This document shows positions 23,958 to 32,881 of a stretch of DNA of 64,000 nt, piece by piece. The notes under the pieces were generated by a model, which ran no database searches, had not been told where the DNA came from, and worked only from the letters and a program-made list of their open reading frames with translations. The position numbers and the translations under genes were made by a program. This stretch comes from Achromobacter pestifer (GTDB lineage Bacteria; Pseudomonadota; Gammaproteobacteria; Burkholderiales; Burkholderiaceae_B), in contig NZ_CADIJX010000009.1 of NCBI RefSeq assembly GCF_902859625.1, positions 62,001 to 126,000 on the forward strand. The letters run 5' to 3'. Numbering within the stretch: the first letter of the stretch is position 1; every line of letters starts with the position of its first letter.

Positions 23958-24887
23958 ATGCACCTGCACCATTTCGAGTCGTTTGATTCGTACGCGGCCG
24001 CCCTCTTCGACGTCGACGCCCGGGTTTTCCTGCTGGGATCAAGAGACGGCGGCTGGAGGGTCGGTCATCTGGATGTGGATGGCATCCACGTTCAACGGGG
24101 TATTACAGAGGTCCCAAACCTGTGCGAAGCCGTTGCCCGGCCCACTCACCTGACGTTGCTATTGCCCCCGCCCTCGCCAAGCAGAACGTGGTTGAACGGC
24201 AGCCCTTTCAATCAGGAGTCCTTGGGGATCCTGGCGCCGGGCAAAGGATTCGTCTTTCGTGCCGCCGGCCCCAGTGAATGGATCTCCATCGCGCTGCCGC
24301 TTTGTTCCGCGTTGTTTACCGGCGACAGCATCGTGGCACTCACGCTGCGGAAATGGGCTAGTGTGGCTGACACGGTAAAGACAGACTGCCACCCGTTGGC
24401 GGCCCTGCGCGAAGCGGCGCTGATGTCGATGATGCCGACCTGTCCACCCGCGCTGGGCCGTCGTTTGATCGAGCAGCGATTGTGCGACCTGATCGCGTCC
24501 CGAATTCCTCATGACAAGAGCAAGGGACGCCCCAGCTTGTCATTGCCACTGCTATGCGAATTGGCCCTGGCCATCTTCCGCGACCCCCATCAGACCGCGC
24601 AGGTCGATGAACTGCGCAGGCGTTTGAAGATCAGCGAACGCAGCTTGAGAGATGTATTCCAAGCCTGTTTCGGCATGAGTCCAGGCCACTATCTATGCCT
24701 GCGCAAACTGCACGACGTCTATCTCGACCTGGCGAAAAGCACCGGCCAGCCCATCACGGTAGCCGATTGCTTCCTTCGGCATGGCTACCCGTATTCCACG
24801 TATGCGGCGGCACGTTATCACGCGCTATTCCTTGAAACCCCTTCCGAGACACGCCGGCGGCTTCGTCCGCAATCGTGCCCAATCTGA
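23958..24887 (+). CDS. AraC-family transcriptional regulator
   Basis: This 309-residue protein has a C-terminal AraC HTH at about residues 205-300. The segments V-D-E-L-R-R-R-L-K-I-S-E-R-S-L-R-D-V-F, C-F-G-M-S-P-G-H-Y-L and F-L-R-H-G-Y-P-Y-S-T-Y-A-A-A-R-Y are standard. The N-terminal 190 residues form an AraC-binding domain without the clear cupin histidines, similar to regulators of ethanolamine or aromatic genes (EutR-like). Divergent placement from the DUF3302-HlyD-lipoprotein operon makes that operon its most likely target. The inducer is unknown. Confidence 0.87.
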   Translation: MHLHHFESFDSYAAALFDVDARVFLLGSRDGGWRVGHLDVDGIHVQRGITEVPNLCEAVARPTHLTLLLPPPSPSRTWLNGSPFNQESLGILAPGKGFVFRAAGPSEWISIALPLCSALFTGDSIVALTLRKWASVADTVKTDCHPLAALREAALMSMMPTCPPALGRRLIEQRLCDLIASRIPHDKSKGRPSLSLPLLCELALAIFRDPHQTAQVDELRRRLKISERSLRDVFQACFGMSPGHYLCLRKLHDVYLDLAKSTGQPITVADCFLRHGYPYSTYAAARYHALFLETPSETRRRLRPQSCPI

Positions 24888-24986
24888 CGATTTTTCGCCG
24901 GAATCATCATGGACGCGGGGTCGTTTCGCCAATCAAAATGCGTGATGGGCGCCTCACGCACACAGCGGCGAATCAAGGAGTCACTG

Positions 24987-25802
24987 ATGGCCAGGAAAGA
25001 CGAAACGGCAGACACCGCGAACGTACAGAAAAAACTGTCTGCGAAGGAATATGAAAAGGAATTGGCCCGCCTGCATGTCGAACTGGTCAAGCTTCAACAA
25101 TGGGCCGTTCATACCGGCGCCAAGATCTGCATCCTGTTTGAAGGACGCGATGGCGCGGGCAAGGGCGGCACCATCAAGGCGCTTACCGAACGGGTCAGCC
25201 CGCGCGTCTTCCGGGTCGTCGCGCTGCCGTCTCCCACCGATCGCGAAAAGACGCAGATGTATGTGCAACGCTATCTTCCGCACTTGCCCGCAGCCGGTGA
25301 AATCGTGATCTTCGACCGAAGCTGGTACAACCGCGCCGGCGTGGAACGGGTGATGGGCTTTTGCACGAAGGAGCAGGTCAAATCCTTCTTGACGGCGGTT
25401 CCGCTGGTCGAGCGGGCGATCATCGGATCTGGCGTCATTCTGCTCAAGTACTGGCTGGAAGTCAGCGAGGCGGAGCAAACCCGCAGGCTCCAAGCACGTA
25501 TCCACGACGAGCGAAAGCTGTGGAAATTGTCGCAACTGGACCTTGATTCGTACAGCCGCTGGTTTGACTATTCGCGTGCGCGTGACGACATGTTCGCAGC
25601 GACGGATACAGACCTATCGCCCTGGTACGTCGCCGACTCCAACAACAAGAAGCGCGTGCGCCTGAACATCATCAGCCACATTCTGGAGAGCATTCCCTAC
25701 AAGGCCTTGCCCAGAAAAGACATCAAGCTGCCAAAGCGTCAAAAGGCGCAGGGCTACCGCGAACCGGAGCATGCGCTCCGGGCGGTTCCGCAAAAATTCT
25801 AA
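24987..25802 (+). CDS. ppk2: Polyphosphate kinase 2 family protein
   Basis: This 271-residue, single-domain PPK2 moves phosphate between polyphosphate and a nucleotide. It has Walker A E-G-R-D-G-A-G-K-G-G-T-I-K at 52-64, a Walker B-like I-F-D-R-S-W-Y-N-R-A-G-V-E-R at 108-121, and a lid with R-R-L-Q-A-R near 175-180. The length fits the short class I PPK2 enzymes that form GTP/ATP from diphosphates. The specific nucleotide cannot be read. AAGGAG sits well before the ATG at 24987, which is preferred to in-frame starts further upstream. It is only 6 bases from the convergent lactonase gene. Confidence 0.92.
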   Translation: MARKDETADTANVQKKLSAKEYEKELARLHVELVKLQQWAVHTGAKICILFEGRDGAGKGGTIKALTERVSPRVFRVVALPSPTDREKTQMYVQRYLPHLPAAGEIVIFDRSWYNRAGVERVMGFCTKEQVKSFLTAVPLVERAIIGSGVILLKYWLEVSEAEQTRRLQARIHDERKLWKLSQLDLDSYSRWFDYSRARDDMFAATDTDLSPWYVADSNNKKRVRLNIISHILESIPYKALPRKDIKLPKRQKAQGYREPEHALRAVPQKF

Positions 25803-25808
25803 GTCGGA

Positions 25809-26723
25809 TCAGACGCCCGAATACATGATGCGGCCGGCCACGGGCATCGGCGCCGTCAGGATCGAACCCGACTCGGACTCGGTGATGTAAAGCGTCTTGC
25901 GGTCGGGTCCCCCAAAGGCAATATTGGTCGTCAATGCCCCAAGCGGGGAATTAATGCGCAACATGGGTTCTCCGCGGTTGCTGAATAGCCAGACCGCTCC
26001 CAGGCCCACGTGCGCCACCGCCAGATTGCCTTCCTCGTCCAGGGCCAGACCGTCCGGCCCGCCGCCGCCGGACATCTGAATGAAGGTGCCAACCTTGGTC
26101 ACATGGCCATCGCGCGTCAGCGGTATGCGCCAGATGGCGTTTGCCCGCGTTACCGCCACGTAGAGCACGGACTCGCTCAGATCCAATACCAAGCCATTGG
26201 GGCTGGGTATGTTGTCCAACAGGCAGTCGACACGACCATCCGCCCGTCGCCTGAAGACGCGGCCCGTCTGGTCATGCCAGCCCGTCAAACCCTGATCGGT
26301 GAAGTACATGTCGCCGTTGGACGCGAAGATCAGGTCGTTCACCGCCTTGAGCCGCTCAAGATGGACCCGTTCCAGGACAGGCGTGACCTCACCCGTCTCG
26401 GGATCAAGCTGGACGATGCCCCGGGCATAGTCGGCGATGAAGATGCGACCGTCTCGATGGATTTTCAGGCCGTTGGGCTCGCCATCGTAGTCAGCAATCA
26501 GTTCAAACCGGCCCTGTTGGTCGACCCGGAACACACGCCCCCAGGGCACATCCACGCAATACAAACGGCCCTGGGCATCAAAGGACGGCCCCTCCAACAG
26601 GGAATGGGGCGGTTGATTTCCTGGTTGATAGCGGTGCCACTCGGACGTGCCTTCCGGCTTCCTGAATGCGTCGGGCAGACGAGCAAAGACTTCGGCTTGA
26701 ATGGCTGGCGGAACGGCGTACAT
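25809..26723 (-). CDS. SMP-30/gluconolactonase-family lactonase
   Basis: This 304-residue six-bladed beta-propeller of the SGL family has metal and catalytic signatures L-E-G-P-S-F-D (Glu near 43), V-N-D-L-I-F (Asn near 149) and P-D-G-L-A-L-D-E-E-G-N (Asp near 228). These enzymes hydrolyse sugar-acid lactones. Next to a uronate-dehydrogenase-like gene the likely substrate is an aldaro-lactone. It is the last gene of the minus-strand uronate cluster, 56 bases after udh. Confidence 0.87.
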   Translation of the reverse strand: MYAVPPAIQAEVFARLPDAFRKPEGTSEWHRYQPGNQPPHSLLEGPSFDAQGRLYCVDVPWGRVFRVDQQGRFELIADYDGEPNGLKIHRDGRIFIADYARGIVQLDPETGEVTPVLERVHLERLKAVNDLIFASNGDMYFTDQGLTGWHDQTGRVFRRRADGRVDCLLDNIPSPNGLVLDLSESVLYVAVTRANAIWRIPLTRDGHVTKVGTFIQMSGGGGPDGLALDEEGNLAVAHVGLGAVWLFSNRGEPMLRINSPLGALTTNIAFGGPDRKTLYITESESGSILTAPMPVAGRIMYSGV

Positions 26724-26779
26724 GGTTTCCCCGTGGCAACTGGTTGGTCCTGGATGGCAACGATCTCAACACGAAAGCG

Positions 26780-27613
26780 TCAGGAGATCCTGTCGGTGGT
26801 GCCGACAAAGTCCAAGGGGCAATAGAAGCCACCATGGAATTGAGCGGCGATCGGATCTTCGGGTATGTCCTGGGCCAATATTTCCGCCGCGAAAACCTCG
26901 GAGTCATCTTGCGGTTGATAACCCAGGAACTTCACATTGGAGTTGTCCCAGCGATTGCGAAGGTTGTTCGACACGCCATAGACCACGGCAAAATGATACG
27001 ACTCGTGCTCGATGCAGCAACGCGCCAGCTCCGCCATGTCCCGGTGGCTGATCCAGGTCAGCAGCTGCCGGGCTTCGCTTGGATGGTCAGGGGTGCGGAA
27101 TGTACCTATCCGCAAGCACGCGACCGACATGCCGTACTTGTCCGCGTACATCCGGCCCAAGGCCTCGCCAAATACTTTGGAAACGCCATAAAGCGAGTCG
27201 GGCCTGGGCTCCACGGTGTTGTCCAGGAATGTCTCTCTTCGGTGGTAGCCCACGGCATGGTTCGAGCTTGCGAAGATGACGCGGGGCACATGTTGGCTGC
27301 GCGCAGCCTCGAACACGTTGTAGCAACCGTCGATGTTCATTGGAAGAATCTTCTCCCACGTGTCCACGCCAGGAATACCGGCAAGGTGGACCACGCAATC
27401 GATACCTTCCATGCAACGCGCCACGGAACTCATGTCCCGCACATCGATCGTGCAGATTTCCTCGCCCTCTTGCGCGGGCTCCTGTTCGGCGATGTCGGCC
27501 AGGCGCAGCAAGGCATAGCGACCGCGCAATTGCGTGCGCAGACATTTGCCTATGTTTCCGGCCGCGCCCGTGATCAGCACCCGCAGGCCTTCAGGTTTTG
27601 AGAAGCAAGTCAT
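26780..27613 (-). CDS. udh: NAD-dependent uronate dehydrogenase-like SDR/epimerase-family enzyme
   Basis: This 277-residue extended SDR has T-G-A-A-G-N-I-G (15-22) for NAD binding and the active-site triad in F-A-S-S-N-H (114-119) plus Y-G-V-S-K (Tyr142, Lys146). F-A-S-S-N-H-A-V-G-Y and the W-D-N-S-N-V-K-F-L-G-Y segment near the end are characteristic of uronate dehydrogenases, which oxidise glucuronate or galacturonate to aldaro-1,4/1,5-lactone. The adjacent SMP-30 lactonase and TRAP transporter fit this pathway. It lies 16 bases after the TRAP receptor gene. Another sugar-acid substrate is possible. Confidence 0.82.
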   Translation of the reverse strand: MTCFSKPEGLRVLITGAAGNIGKCLRTQLRGRYALLRLADIAEQEPAQEGEEICTIDVRDMSSVARCMEGIDCVVHLAGIPGVDTWEKILPMNIDGCYNVFEAARSQHVPRVIFASSNHAVGYHRRETFLDNTVEPRPDSLYGVSKVFGEALGRMYADKYGMSVACLRIGTFRTPDHPSEARQLLTWISHRDMAELARCCIEHESYHFAVVYGVSNNLRNRWDNSNVKFLGYQPQDDSEVFAAEILAQDIPEDPIAAQFHGGFYCPLDFVGTTDRIS

Positions 27614-27629
27614 CGATATTCCTGTGTTC

Positions 27630-28622
27630 TTATTTCTTGGCGTTGGCCTTGGCGGCGATCACGGCGTCATAAAGTGCCTGCCCATTGGGCGCTTGTTCGA
27701 TCAGCTTTTTCACGACGGGCCGTGTCGCCAGCACCAGGGAATCAAGGTCGCTCGGATAGACAACCGCGACGCCTTTCTGCTTCATGGTCTCCATCCCTTC
27801 GTCATAGACCTTCTTGTAATAGTCGCGAGCGTAGGCCATGGCTTCGTCGGCCGATTCCTTGACGATCTTCCGCTCGTCTTCGGAGAGGGAGTCCCACCGG
27901 CTCTTGGACATGACCAACAGTGCGGGATGGATATTCACGTGCGTCATGTTGAAGTACTTGGACACTTCGATGAACTTGTCGGACACGAACTGATCGGGAG
28001 TGGTTTCGCCGCCGTCGATCACCTTCTGCTGCAACGCCAGGTACAGCTCGGAGTACGCCATGGGGGTAGCTTGCGCACCCAGCGTCTTGTAGCTTTCAAC
28101 ATATCCCGGCGACTGGATGACGCGGATTTTCATCCCCTTCAAGTCACCCGCGGAATTGATGGCCCTGTTGCCAAACACATTCCGCTCGATGGCTGAAAAC
28201 CAACCCAAACCCACCAGGCCATACTTGGGAAGAATGTCCATGAACTTGTCGCCAACAGGCCCGGCGAGAATGTCATTGGCTTGCTGGACGCTATCAAACA
28301 GGAAGGGGGTATCGAAAACCAGGAATTCCTTCACCACATTGTTCAACGCCGGCTGCCCGGTGACGAACAGGTCGGTGGCGCCGGCAACGGCGCCCTGGAT
28401 CATGGTGAGTTCTCCGCCCAGTTGCGAGTGCGGGAACACCGTGACCTTTATCTTCCCATTCGATTTCTCTTTCAGGATATCGGCAAATTTCTGCGTGCCG
28501 ACATGGAACGGACTGTCCGTGGTGAGCGTATGCCCCACGTCCATGTTCAACGCATGGGATGGCGCGGCAAACATCAACGCGCTCAAGGCGCCGATGCCAA
28601 GCATCTTCTTGAAAACCTTCAT
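27630..28622 (-). CDS. dctP: TRAP transporter substrate-binding protein (DctP family)
   Basis: This 330-residue periplasmic receptor has a signal peptide of about 25 residues (M-K-V-F-K-K-M-L-G-I-G-A-L-S…S-H-A). The family landmarks are F-A-D-I-L-K-E-K-S-N-G-K-I-K-V-T-V-F-P, Q-L-G-G-E, K-G-M-K-I-R-V-I-Q-S and the carboxylate-binding Arg in that region. L-A-L-Q-Q-K-V-I-D-G-G-E and W-D-S-L-S-E-D-E-R follow. It captures a carboxylate, probably a hexuronate from the neighbours, for the DctQM permease. CAGGAG precedes the ATG at 28622. Confidence 0.92.
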   Translation of the reverse strand: MKVFKKMLGIGALSALMFAAPSHALNMDVGHTLTTDSPFHVGTQKFADILKEKSNGKIKVTVFPHSQLGGELTMIQGAVAGATDLFVTGQPALNNVVKEFLVFDTPFLFDSVQQANDILAGPVGDKFMDILPKYGLVGLGWFSAIERNVFGNRAINSAGDLKGMKIRVIQSPGYVESYKTLGAQATPMAYSELYLALQQKVIDGGETTPDQFVSDKFIEVSKYFNMTHVNIHPALLVMSKSRWDSLSEDERKIVKESADEAMAYARDYYKKVYDEGMETMKQKGVAVVYPSDLDSLVLATRPVVKKLIEQAPNGQALYDAVIAAKANAKK

Positions 28623-28696
28623 TTTTGTCTCCTGGATTATTTTTTTGACTTCATGCTTGCTTCGGGGCACGCCGAGCCGCCGCCCGGCGTCCGTCT

Positions 28697-29968
28697 CTAC
28701 AGAAAGGCAGTACTCAGGGCAGGCACGTACGAGATGATCAGGATGTCCAGGATCAGTACCGCCAGAAAGATCACCAGATATCGGGCCAACTGGTGCATCT
28801 TCAGCTGGGCAACCTCACACACCACGAACAGATTGACCCCTACCGGCGGCGTCACCATGCCAACGGCCAGATTGGTAATGACGACCATGCCGAAGTGGAT
28901 GGGATCGATGCCGAAGCTCACACTGATGGGCGCCAGAATCGGCACAATGATCAGGATCGCCGCCAGCGCTTCAATGAACATGCCGACGACGAACAACATG
29001 CCGTTGACCAGCAGCAGGAATACCAAGGGGCTGGTGGTCACCGATCCGAGCGCAGCGGCCACCCGTTGCGGCACCTGGTTGATCGTCAACAGATACGCAA
29101 ACACAGCGGCAAAGGCAACGATCAGCAAGATGATCGCGGACATCACCGCGGCACGGCCGAAGATGCCCAGCAGATTCTTGGGCGTGATTTCCTTGTATAC
29201 GAACATCCCCAGCACCAGGCCGTAGAGCACCGCGATACAAGACGCCTCGGTGGGCGTGAACAGGCCGCCATAGATGCCGCCAAGAATGATGACGGGCATC
29301 ATCAAGGCCAGCGTCGCGTCCCGCAACGCCACCAGCACGCCTTTGGACCAGTCCTTCAGGCTCATTACGCGAACCTCGTCAAAGCCCTTGATGCTGGCAA
29401 TCACGCACACCGTCAGGATCAATGACACAGCGATCAGAAGCCCAGGCAGGATCCCTGCGATGAACAGCGCCCCAACCGATACATTGGCCGTCAACGCATA
29501 AACGATCATCGGAATCGACGGCGGAATAATGGCTCCAAGCTCTCCGGACGACGCCGCGATCGATGCCGCGAACGATCTTGGATAGCCCTTCTTCTCCATT
29601 TCGGGGATCAGCACGGAGCCGATGGCGGCAGTGGTTGCCGAGGACGACCCCGACACCGTGGCGAACAGCAGGGACGTCAATACCGCGACGGCGCCCAGAC
29701 CTCCCCGAATCCAGCCGACAACGGCGTTGGCCAACTGGACCAACCGGCGCGCAACGCCTCCCGACTGCATGAGATGGCCCGCAAGGATGAAGAAGGGCAC
29801 GGCCATCAGGCTGAACGAGTCCAGTGACTGGAAAGCCATCTGCACCACGATCAGCAGCGACCGGTCGCCCGATTGCAACGCCATCGCCGCAGACAGGCCC
29901 AGCGCCGTCATGATCGGCGCTCCTATCAGCATGATCAGGAAAAACGACAAGCCAAGGACCAGGATCAT
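28697..29968 (-). CDS. dctM: TRAP transporter large permease (DctM family)
   Basis: This 423-residue inner-membrane protein has about 12 hydrophobic helices and is the sodium-coupled transport subunit. Landmarks are A-P-I-M-T-A-L-G near the N-terminus, S-G-S-S-S-A-T-T-A-A-I-G-S-V-L-I-P-E-M-E, I-I-P-P-S-I-P-M-I-V-Y and G-M-V-T-P-P-V-G-V-N-L-F-V near the end, all typical of DctM. The start at 29968 is fixed by a four-base overlap (ATGA) with the stop of dctQ. The gene order Q-M-P on the minus strand is complete. Confidence 0.93.
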   Translation of the reverse strand: MILVLGLSFFLIMLIGAPIMTALGLSAAMALQSGDRSLLIVVQMAFQSLDSFSLMAVPFFILAGHLMQSGGVARRLVQLANAVVGWIRGGLGAVAVLTSLLFATVSGSSSATTAAIGSVLIPEMEKKGYPRSFAASIAASSGELGAIIPPSIPMIVYALTANVSVGALFIAGILPGLLIAVSLILTVCVIASIKGFDEVRVMSLKDWSKGVLVALRDATLALMMPVIILGGIYGGLFTPTEASCIAVLYGLVLGMFVYKEITPKNLLGIFGRAAVMSAIILLIVAFAAVFAYLLTINQVPQRVAAALGSVTTSPLVFLLLVNGMLFVVGMFIEALAAILIIVPILAPISVSFGIDPIHFGMVVITNLAVGMVTPPVGVNLFVVCEVAQLKMHQLARYLVIFLAVLILDILIISYVPALSTAFL

Positions 29969-30555
29969 ATTGCCCCCTCGATGCTGTTTTTTATCTCCAT
30001 CGCTTCTTCCATCTCTGCCGATTCCTGCTGCGGAGACTCTACGTTCAGCAGTTCCTTCACGGCATTCGTGAGCGTGTTCGCGCACATGAGCAGGCAGCCG
30101 ATAGCCATCATTGAATAGACGTAGGCCATCGGCATTTCCAGCGCGGGAGACCATTGCCTGAGTCCAAGCTCGATCAAGCGGATGGATTTCCAGACCAGCA
30201 GCAGCGCAAGCACCAAGGTCAGGACATGGGACACCAGTCGCAACCAGCGGGCAAGACGCTCGGGAACAAGGCTGACGAATACATCCACGCCGATCAGGCG
30301 CAGATGATAGGCAGCGACCGCGCCGCCGATGAAGACGCTCCCGACCATCATGAAGCGCGCAATTTCCTCAGCCCATGGCGCGGACAAGGAAATACCGGCG
30401 TAGGTGTAGATCAGCCGGGCAAAAACAGAAACCGAAATGGCAATGATCATGCCGAGCAGCAACAGCCCGGCGCATTTTTCCGCAGCGTTGTTCACGGCGT
30501 TCATGGTTCGCTGCAAGGCCATGAATTTCTTGTGAGAGGCAGAACGCTCGTTCAT
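29965..30555 (-). CDS. dctQ: TRAP transporter small permease (DctQ family)
   Basis: This 196-residue protein has four membrane helices (about 31-52, 62-84, 105-125 and 145-165). The segment S-A-P-W-A-E-E-I-A-R-F-M-M-V-G-S-V-F-I-G-G and V-D-V-F-V near 90-94 are the DctQ fingerprint. It supports and stabilises DctM. The last 30 residues form an acidic Glu-rich cytoplasmic tail, somewhat longer than usual. GAGGGGGG precedes the start codon. It is translationally coupled to dctM. Confidence 0.9.
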   Translation of the reverse strand: MNERSASHKKFMALQRTMNAVNNAAEKCAGLLLLGMIIAISVSVFARLIYTYAGISLSAPWAEEIARFMMVGSVFIGGAVAAYHLRLIGVDVFVSLVPERLARWLRLVSHVLTLVLALLLVWKSIRLIELGLRQWSPALEMPMAYVYSMMAIGCLLMCANTLTNAVKELLNVESPQQESAEMEEAMEIKNSIEGAI

Positions 30556-30675
30556 AGCCCCCCCTCGTTGTCTCGCTTCATCAACCCACCCCTTTTTTGT
30601 CTGATAGGAATCTGCGTTGCAGAGATGCTTTATTGTTTTTTTATGTTTGCCGCGCCTGCCTTGCGATGGCTGAGT

Positions 30676-31611
30676 TCAGTGATTGGCCTCTTCATCCGAG
30701 AGAATGCGTGCGGCCTTGAGCAGCGCCGTCTCGTACCGTTTCTGTTCGACCGCGACTTGCTCGGGGGTCCATTGGTAAAACCCGCGCAACGATGGGGATT
30801 TCACGCCGATATTCCCGTTTGCCACCAGATCGCGCATATAAGCGCTGGGCTCTTGGTCAGTACGCAGATAGGGATACATCGTCGCGGCTGCGGCGCAGTG
30901 AATATCGATTCCGGCCAGATCCTTTTGCAGCAGCGGGCCGGCCGCGATGTACCGGAACCCGAAGCCATACCGGACAGCCGCATCCACATCCTCCGCAGAC
31001 GCGAAGTCCTCCTCGACCAGGGCGATGGCCTCGCGCATCAAGGCATGCTGAATCCGGTTGGCCAAGAACCCCGGGATATCGCGTTTGACTCGGATCGGCT
31101 TTTTCCCGACTGACCGCATGATCTGGCTGACCCGATCGGCGGTGGAGGCTTCCGATACGGCGCTGCAAACCACCTCGACGGCAGGCACCAGATGGGCCGG
31201 CATAAAGAAGTGCAGGCCAAGCATGCGGTGTTGTGTCGCCAGGTCCTTTGCAATCTGGCTTATCGGAAAGCTGGACGAATTGCTGGTCAACGGCGTTGGA
31301 GCTGGGCACAGCGCTTCCAGCTCGGCAAAAACCGCCTGCTTGAGTTCAAGATTTTCAAATACGCATTCGATGACGAGATCGACACCCGTCCAATCGACAT
31401 CCGCCAGCGCGTCGTAAATGGCGGGTGGGGCTTCGCCACCATCGGCGCCCAATGCCTGAGCCGCGGCATCCACCTTTCCGGGAATCGCAAGACGCGCCTT
31501 CGCGTCCGTTTCAACCACCAAGACGCTCCAGTCCGCCACTTGAAACATGGCAGCAACCGCGCATCCCATGGTTCCGCCGCCCACCACAACCACCTTATTG
31601 ACGCTGCTCAT
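30676..31611 (-). CDS. 3-hydroxyacyl-CoA dehydrogenase-family NAD-dependent oxidoreductase
   Basis: The protein has 311 residues. An N-terminal Rossmann fold (V-V-V-G-G-G-T-M-G-C near 8-17) is followed by S-N-S-S-S-F-P-I-S and the catalytic His in L-H-F-F-M-P-A-H. The C-terminal helical 3HCDH domain includes G-F-L-A-N-R-I-Q-H-A-L. Besides beta-oxidation enzymes this family contains L-gulonate 3-dehydrogenase and lambda-crystallin. In a cluster for uronate uptake and oxidation, action on a sugar acid is more likely than on acyl-CoA, though this is inference. It is the first minus-strand gene of the cluster, divergent from a LysR regulator. Confidence 0.85.
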   Translation of the reverse strand: MSSVNKVVVVGGGTMGCAVAAMFQVADWSVLVVETDAKARLAIPGKVDAAAQALGADGGEAPPAIYDALADVDWTGVDLVIECVFENLELKQAVFAELEALCPAPTPLTSNSSSFPISQIAKDLATQHRMLGLHFFMPAHLVPAVEVVCSAVSEASTADRVSQIMRSVGKKPIRVKRDIPGFLANRIQHALMREAIALVEEDFASAEDVDAAVRYGFGFRYIAAGPLLQKDLAGIDIHCAAAATMYPYLRTDQEPSAYMRDLVANGNIGVKSPSLRGFYQWTPEQVAVEQKRYETALLKAARILSDEEANH

Positions 31612-31679
31612 TTTTTGTCCCGTTCACAGGCTTGGTTAAGTGCTGCGATCAATGTACAGAGGCGGCTGTGATTGGTAAA

Positions 31680-31695
31680 ATTCAAATAACTGAAT
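31680..31695. promoter_or_regulatory. Candidate LysR-binding site in the uronate cluster promoter region
   Basis: ATTCA (31680-31684) and TGAAT (31691-31695) form a perfect palindrome with a 6-base spacer. It lies in the 141-base intergenic region between the divergent 3HCDH-like gene and lysR, 58 bases upstream of lysR. The size fits a LysR recognition half-pair. Confidence 0.5.
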
Positions 31696-31752
31696 AGAGT
31701 TTTCTGAAATATCAATAGTTCGGCCATCGCAGCATCGAATGGAGTTTCGGCA

Positions 31753-32646
31753 ATGCTGGGGGATCTAAAGCAACTGCGCGCCTTTCTTGCGATCGCCCGC
31801 CTGGGCAATTTCACCCGGGCCGCGTACGAACTGAATATCTCGCAATCGGCTCTGACCATACAGATCCAGCAACTCGAAACGCATCTGCGCACGCATCTGT
31901 TCGACCGCAATCGCCGATCCGTAAACCTGACACCGCAAGGCTTGGAGCTGCTTCCAAGAATCGAGCGCGTGGTTGCCGAGATTGAAGACCTTGTCACCCA
32001 CGCCCGAGATGCCAGCGACCCCGAACGCGGCACGGTGACCGTCGCAGCCTTGCCCTCACTGGCGGCAGGCCTGCTACCGCACGCCATACATCGGCTGAAT
32101 CGCAACTACCCTCGCATCACCGTCCGCATACGAGACACGGTCGCCTCTCGTCTTACCTACATGATCCGCAATGGAGAGGTCGACTTCGGGATTGGAAGCC
32201 CGATCAAGCGCGATCAGGAGCTGGTCTGGGAAAAGTTGATGACTGACCGGTTTTGCGCTTTTGTCGCGCCGGATTACCCGTGGCCGATGCAGGACACGGT
32301 GACTCTCAAGGACCTGGTGGGTCCGCCTCTCATCCTTCCGGTCAGAGAGAGCAGCATCCGCATGCACATTGAAGCGGCAGCCGACAAAAACAAGATCTCG
32401 CTGCCCGCGGCGTATGAGGCGGTCTACAACTCAACCATCATGGCGATGGCGGCACAAGGAATCGGCGTAGCCGTCCTCTCCGAGTTGGTCGGGCGCGGAG
32501 CCGACACCAGCCGCTTGCGGCGCATCGCGATCGATGATCCGCCGCTATACCGATACATCGGCATCCTGCGACGCGCGGGCCGGTCGCTGTCCCGGCCGGC
32601 CGAATTGCTGACATCCGCATTGAGGGAAGTCGCAAGCGAGGATTGA
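31753..32646 (+). CDS. LysR-family regulator of the uronate/TRAP cluster
   Basis: This 297-residue protein has an N-terminal HTH in residues 4-63 (F-L-A-I-A-R-L-G-N-F-T-R-A-A-Y-E-L-N, S-Q-S-A-L-T-I-Q-I-Q-Q-L-E) and an effector domain with R-I-T-V-R-I-R-D and A-A-Q-G-I-G-V-A-V-L-S-E. It is close in style to CynR/GbpR regulators of catabolic operons. Divergent placement from the minus-strand 3HCDH-dctQM-dctP-udh-lactonase genes makes it their probable activator. The tRNA-Lys terminator follows closely on the opposite strand. Confidence 0.9.
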   Translation: MLGDLKQLRAFLAIARLGNFTRAAYELNISQSALTIQIQQLETHLRTHLFDRNRRSVNLTPQGLELLPRIERVVAEIEDLVTHARDASDPERGTVTVAALPSLAAGLLPHAIHRLNRNYPRITVRIRDTVASRLTYMIRNGEVDFGIGSPIKRDQELVWEKLMTDRFCAFVAPDYPWPMQDTVTLKDLVGPPLILPVRESSIRMHIEAAADKNKISLPAAYEAVYNSTIMAMAAQGIGVAVLSELVGRGADTSRLRRIAIDDPPLYRYIGILRRAGRSLSRPAELLTSALREVASED

Positions 32647-32662
32647 TCGGACGAAAAACGGA

Positions 32663-32697
32663 CGAAAAAAAAGCACCGCGATCACTCGCAGGTGCTT
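32663..32697 (-). terminator. Rho-independent terminator of tRNA-Lys(TTT)
   Basis: AAGCACC (32671-32677) pairs with GGTGCTT (32691-32697); on the minus strand the stem is followed by eight or more T. It starts 34 bases downstream of the tRNA-Lys 3' end. The stem can also end the plus-strand lysR transcript, although without a good T-run. Confidence 0.82.
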
Positions 32698-32730
32698 GAT
32701 TCTCTTTCTACCTTCGCAAAAAGGCAGGGG

Positions 32731-32806
32731 TGGTGGGCTGAGCGAGACTCGAACTCGCGACCAACGGATTAAAAGTCCGCTGCTCTACCGACTGAGCTAT
32801 CAACCC
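32731..32806 (-). tRNA. tRNA-Lys (anticodon TTT)
   Basis: The minus strand begins GGGTTGATAGCTCAG and ends CGCTCAGCCCACCA with encoded CCA, 76 bases. The acceptor stem GGGTTGA pairs with TCAGCCC (one G-T pair). The anticodon loop GACTTTTAATC gives TTT. Together with the CTT gene at 5242 both lysine isoacceptors are in this window. Confidence 0.95.
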
Positions 32807-32881
32807 GACCGAAGCCAGAAATTATGACCGTTTTCTTTGTTCTTGTCAAAAAATTTGATGCGATGGCCCACAACCCCCTAT

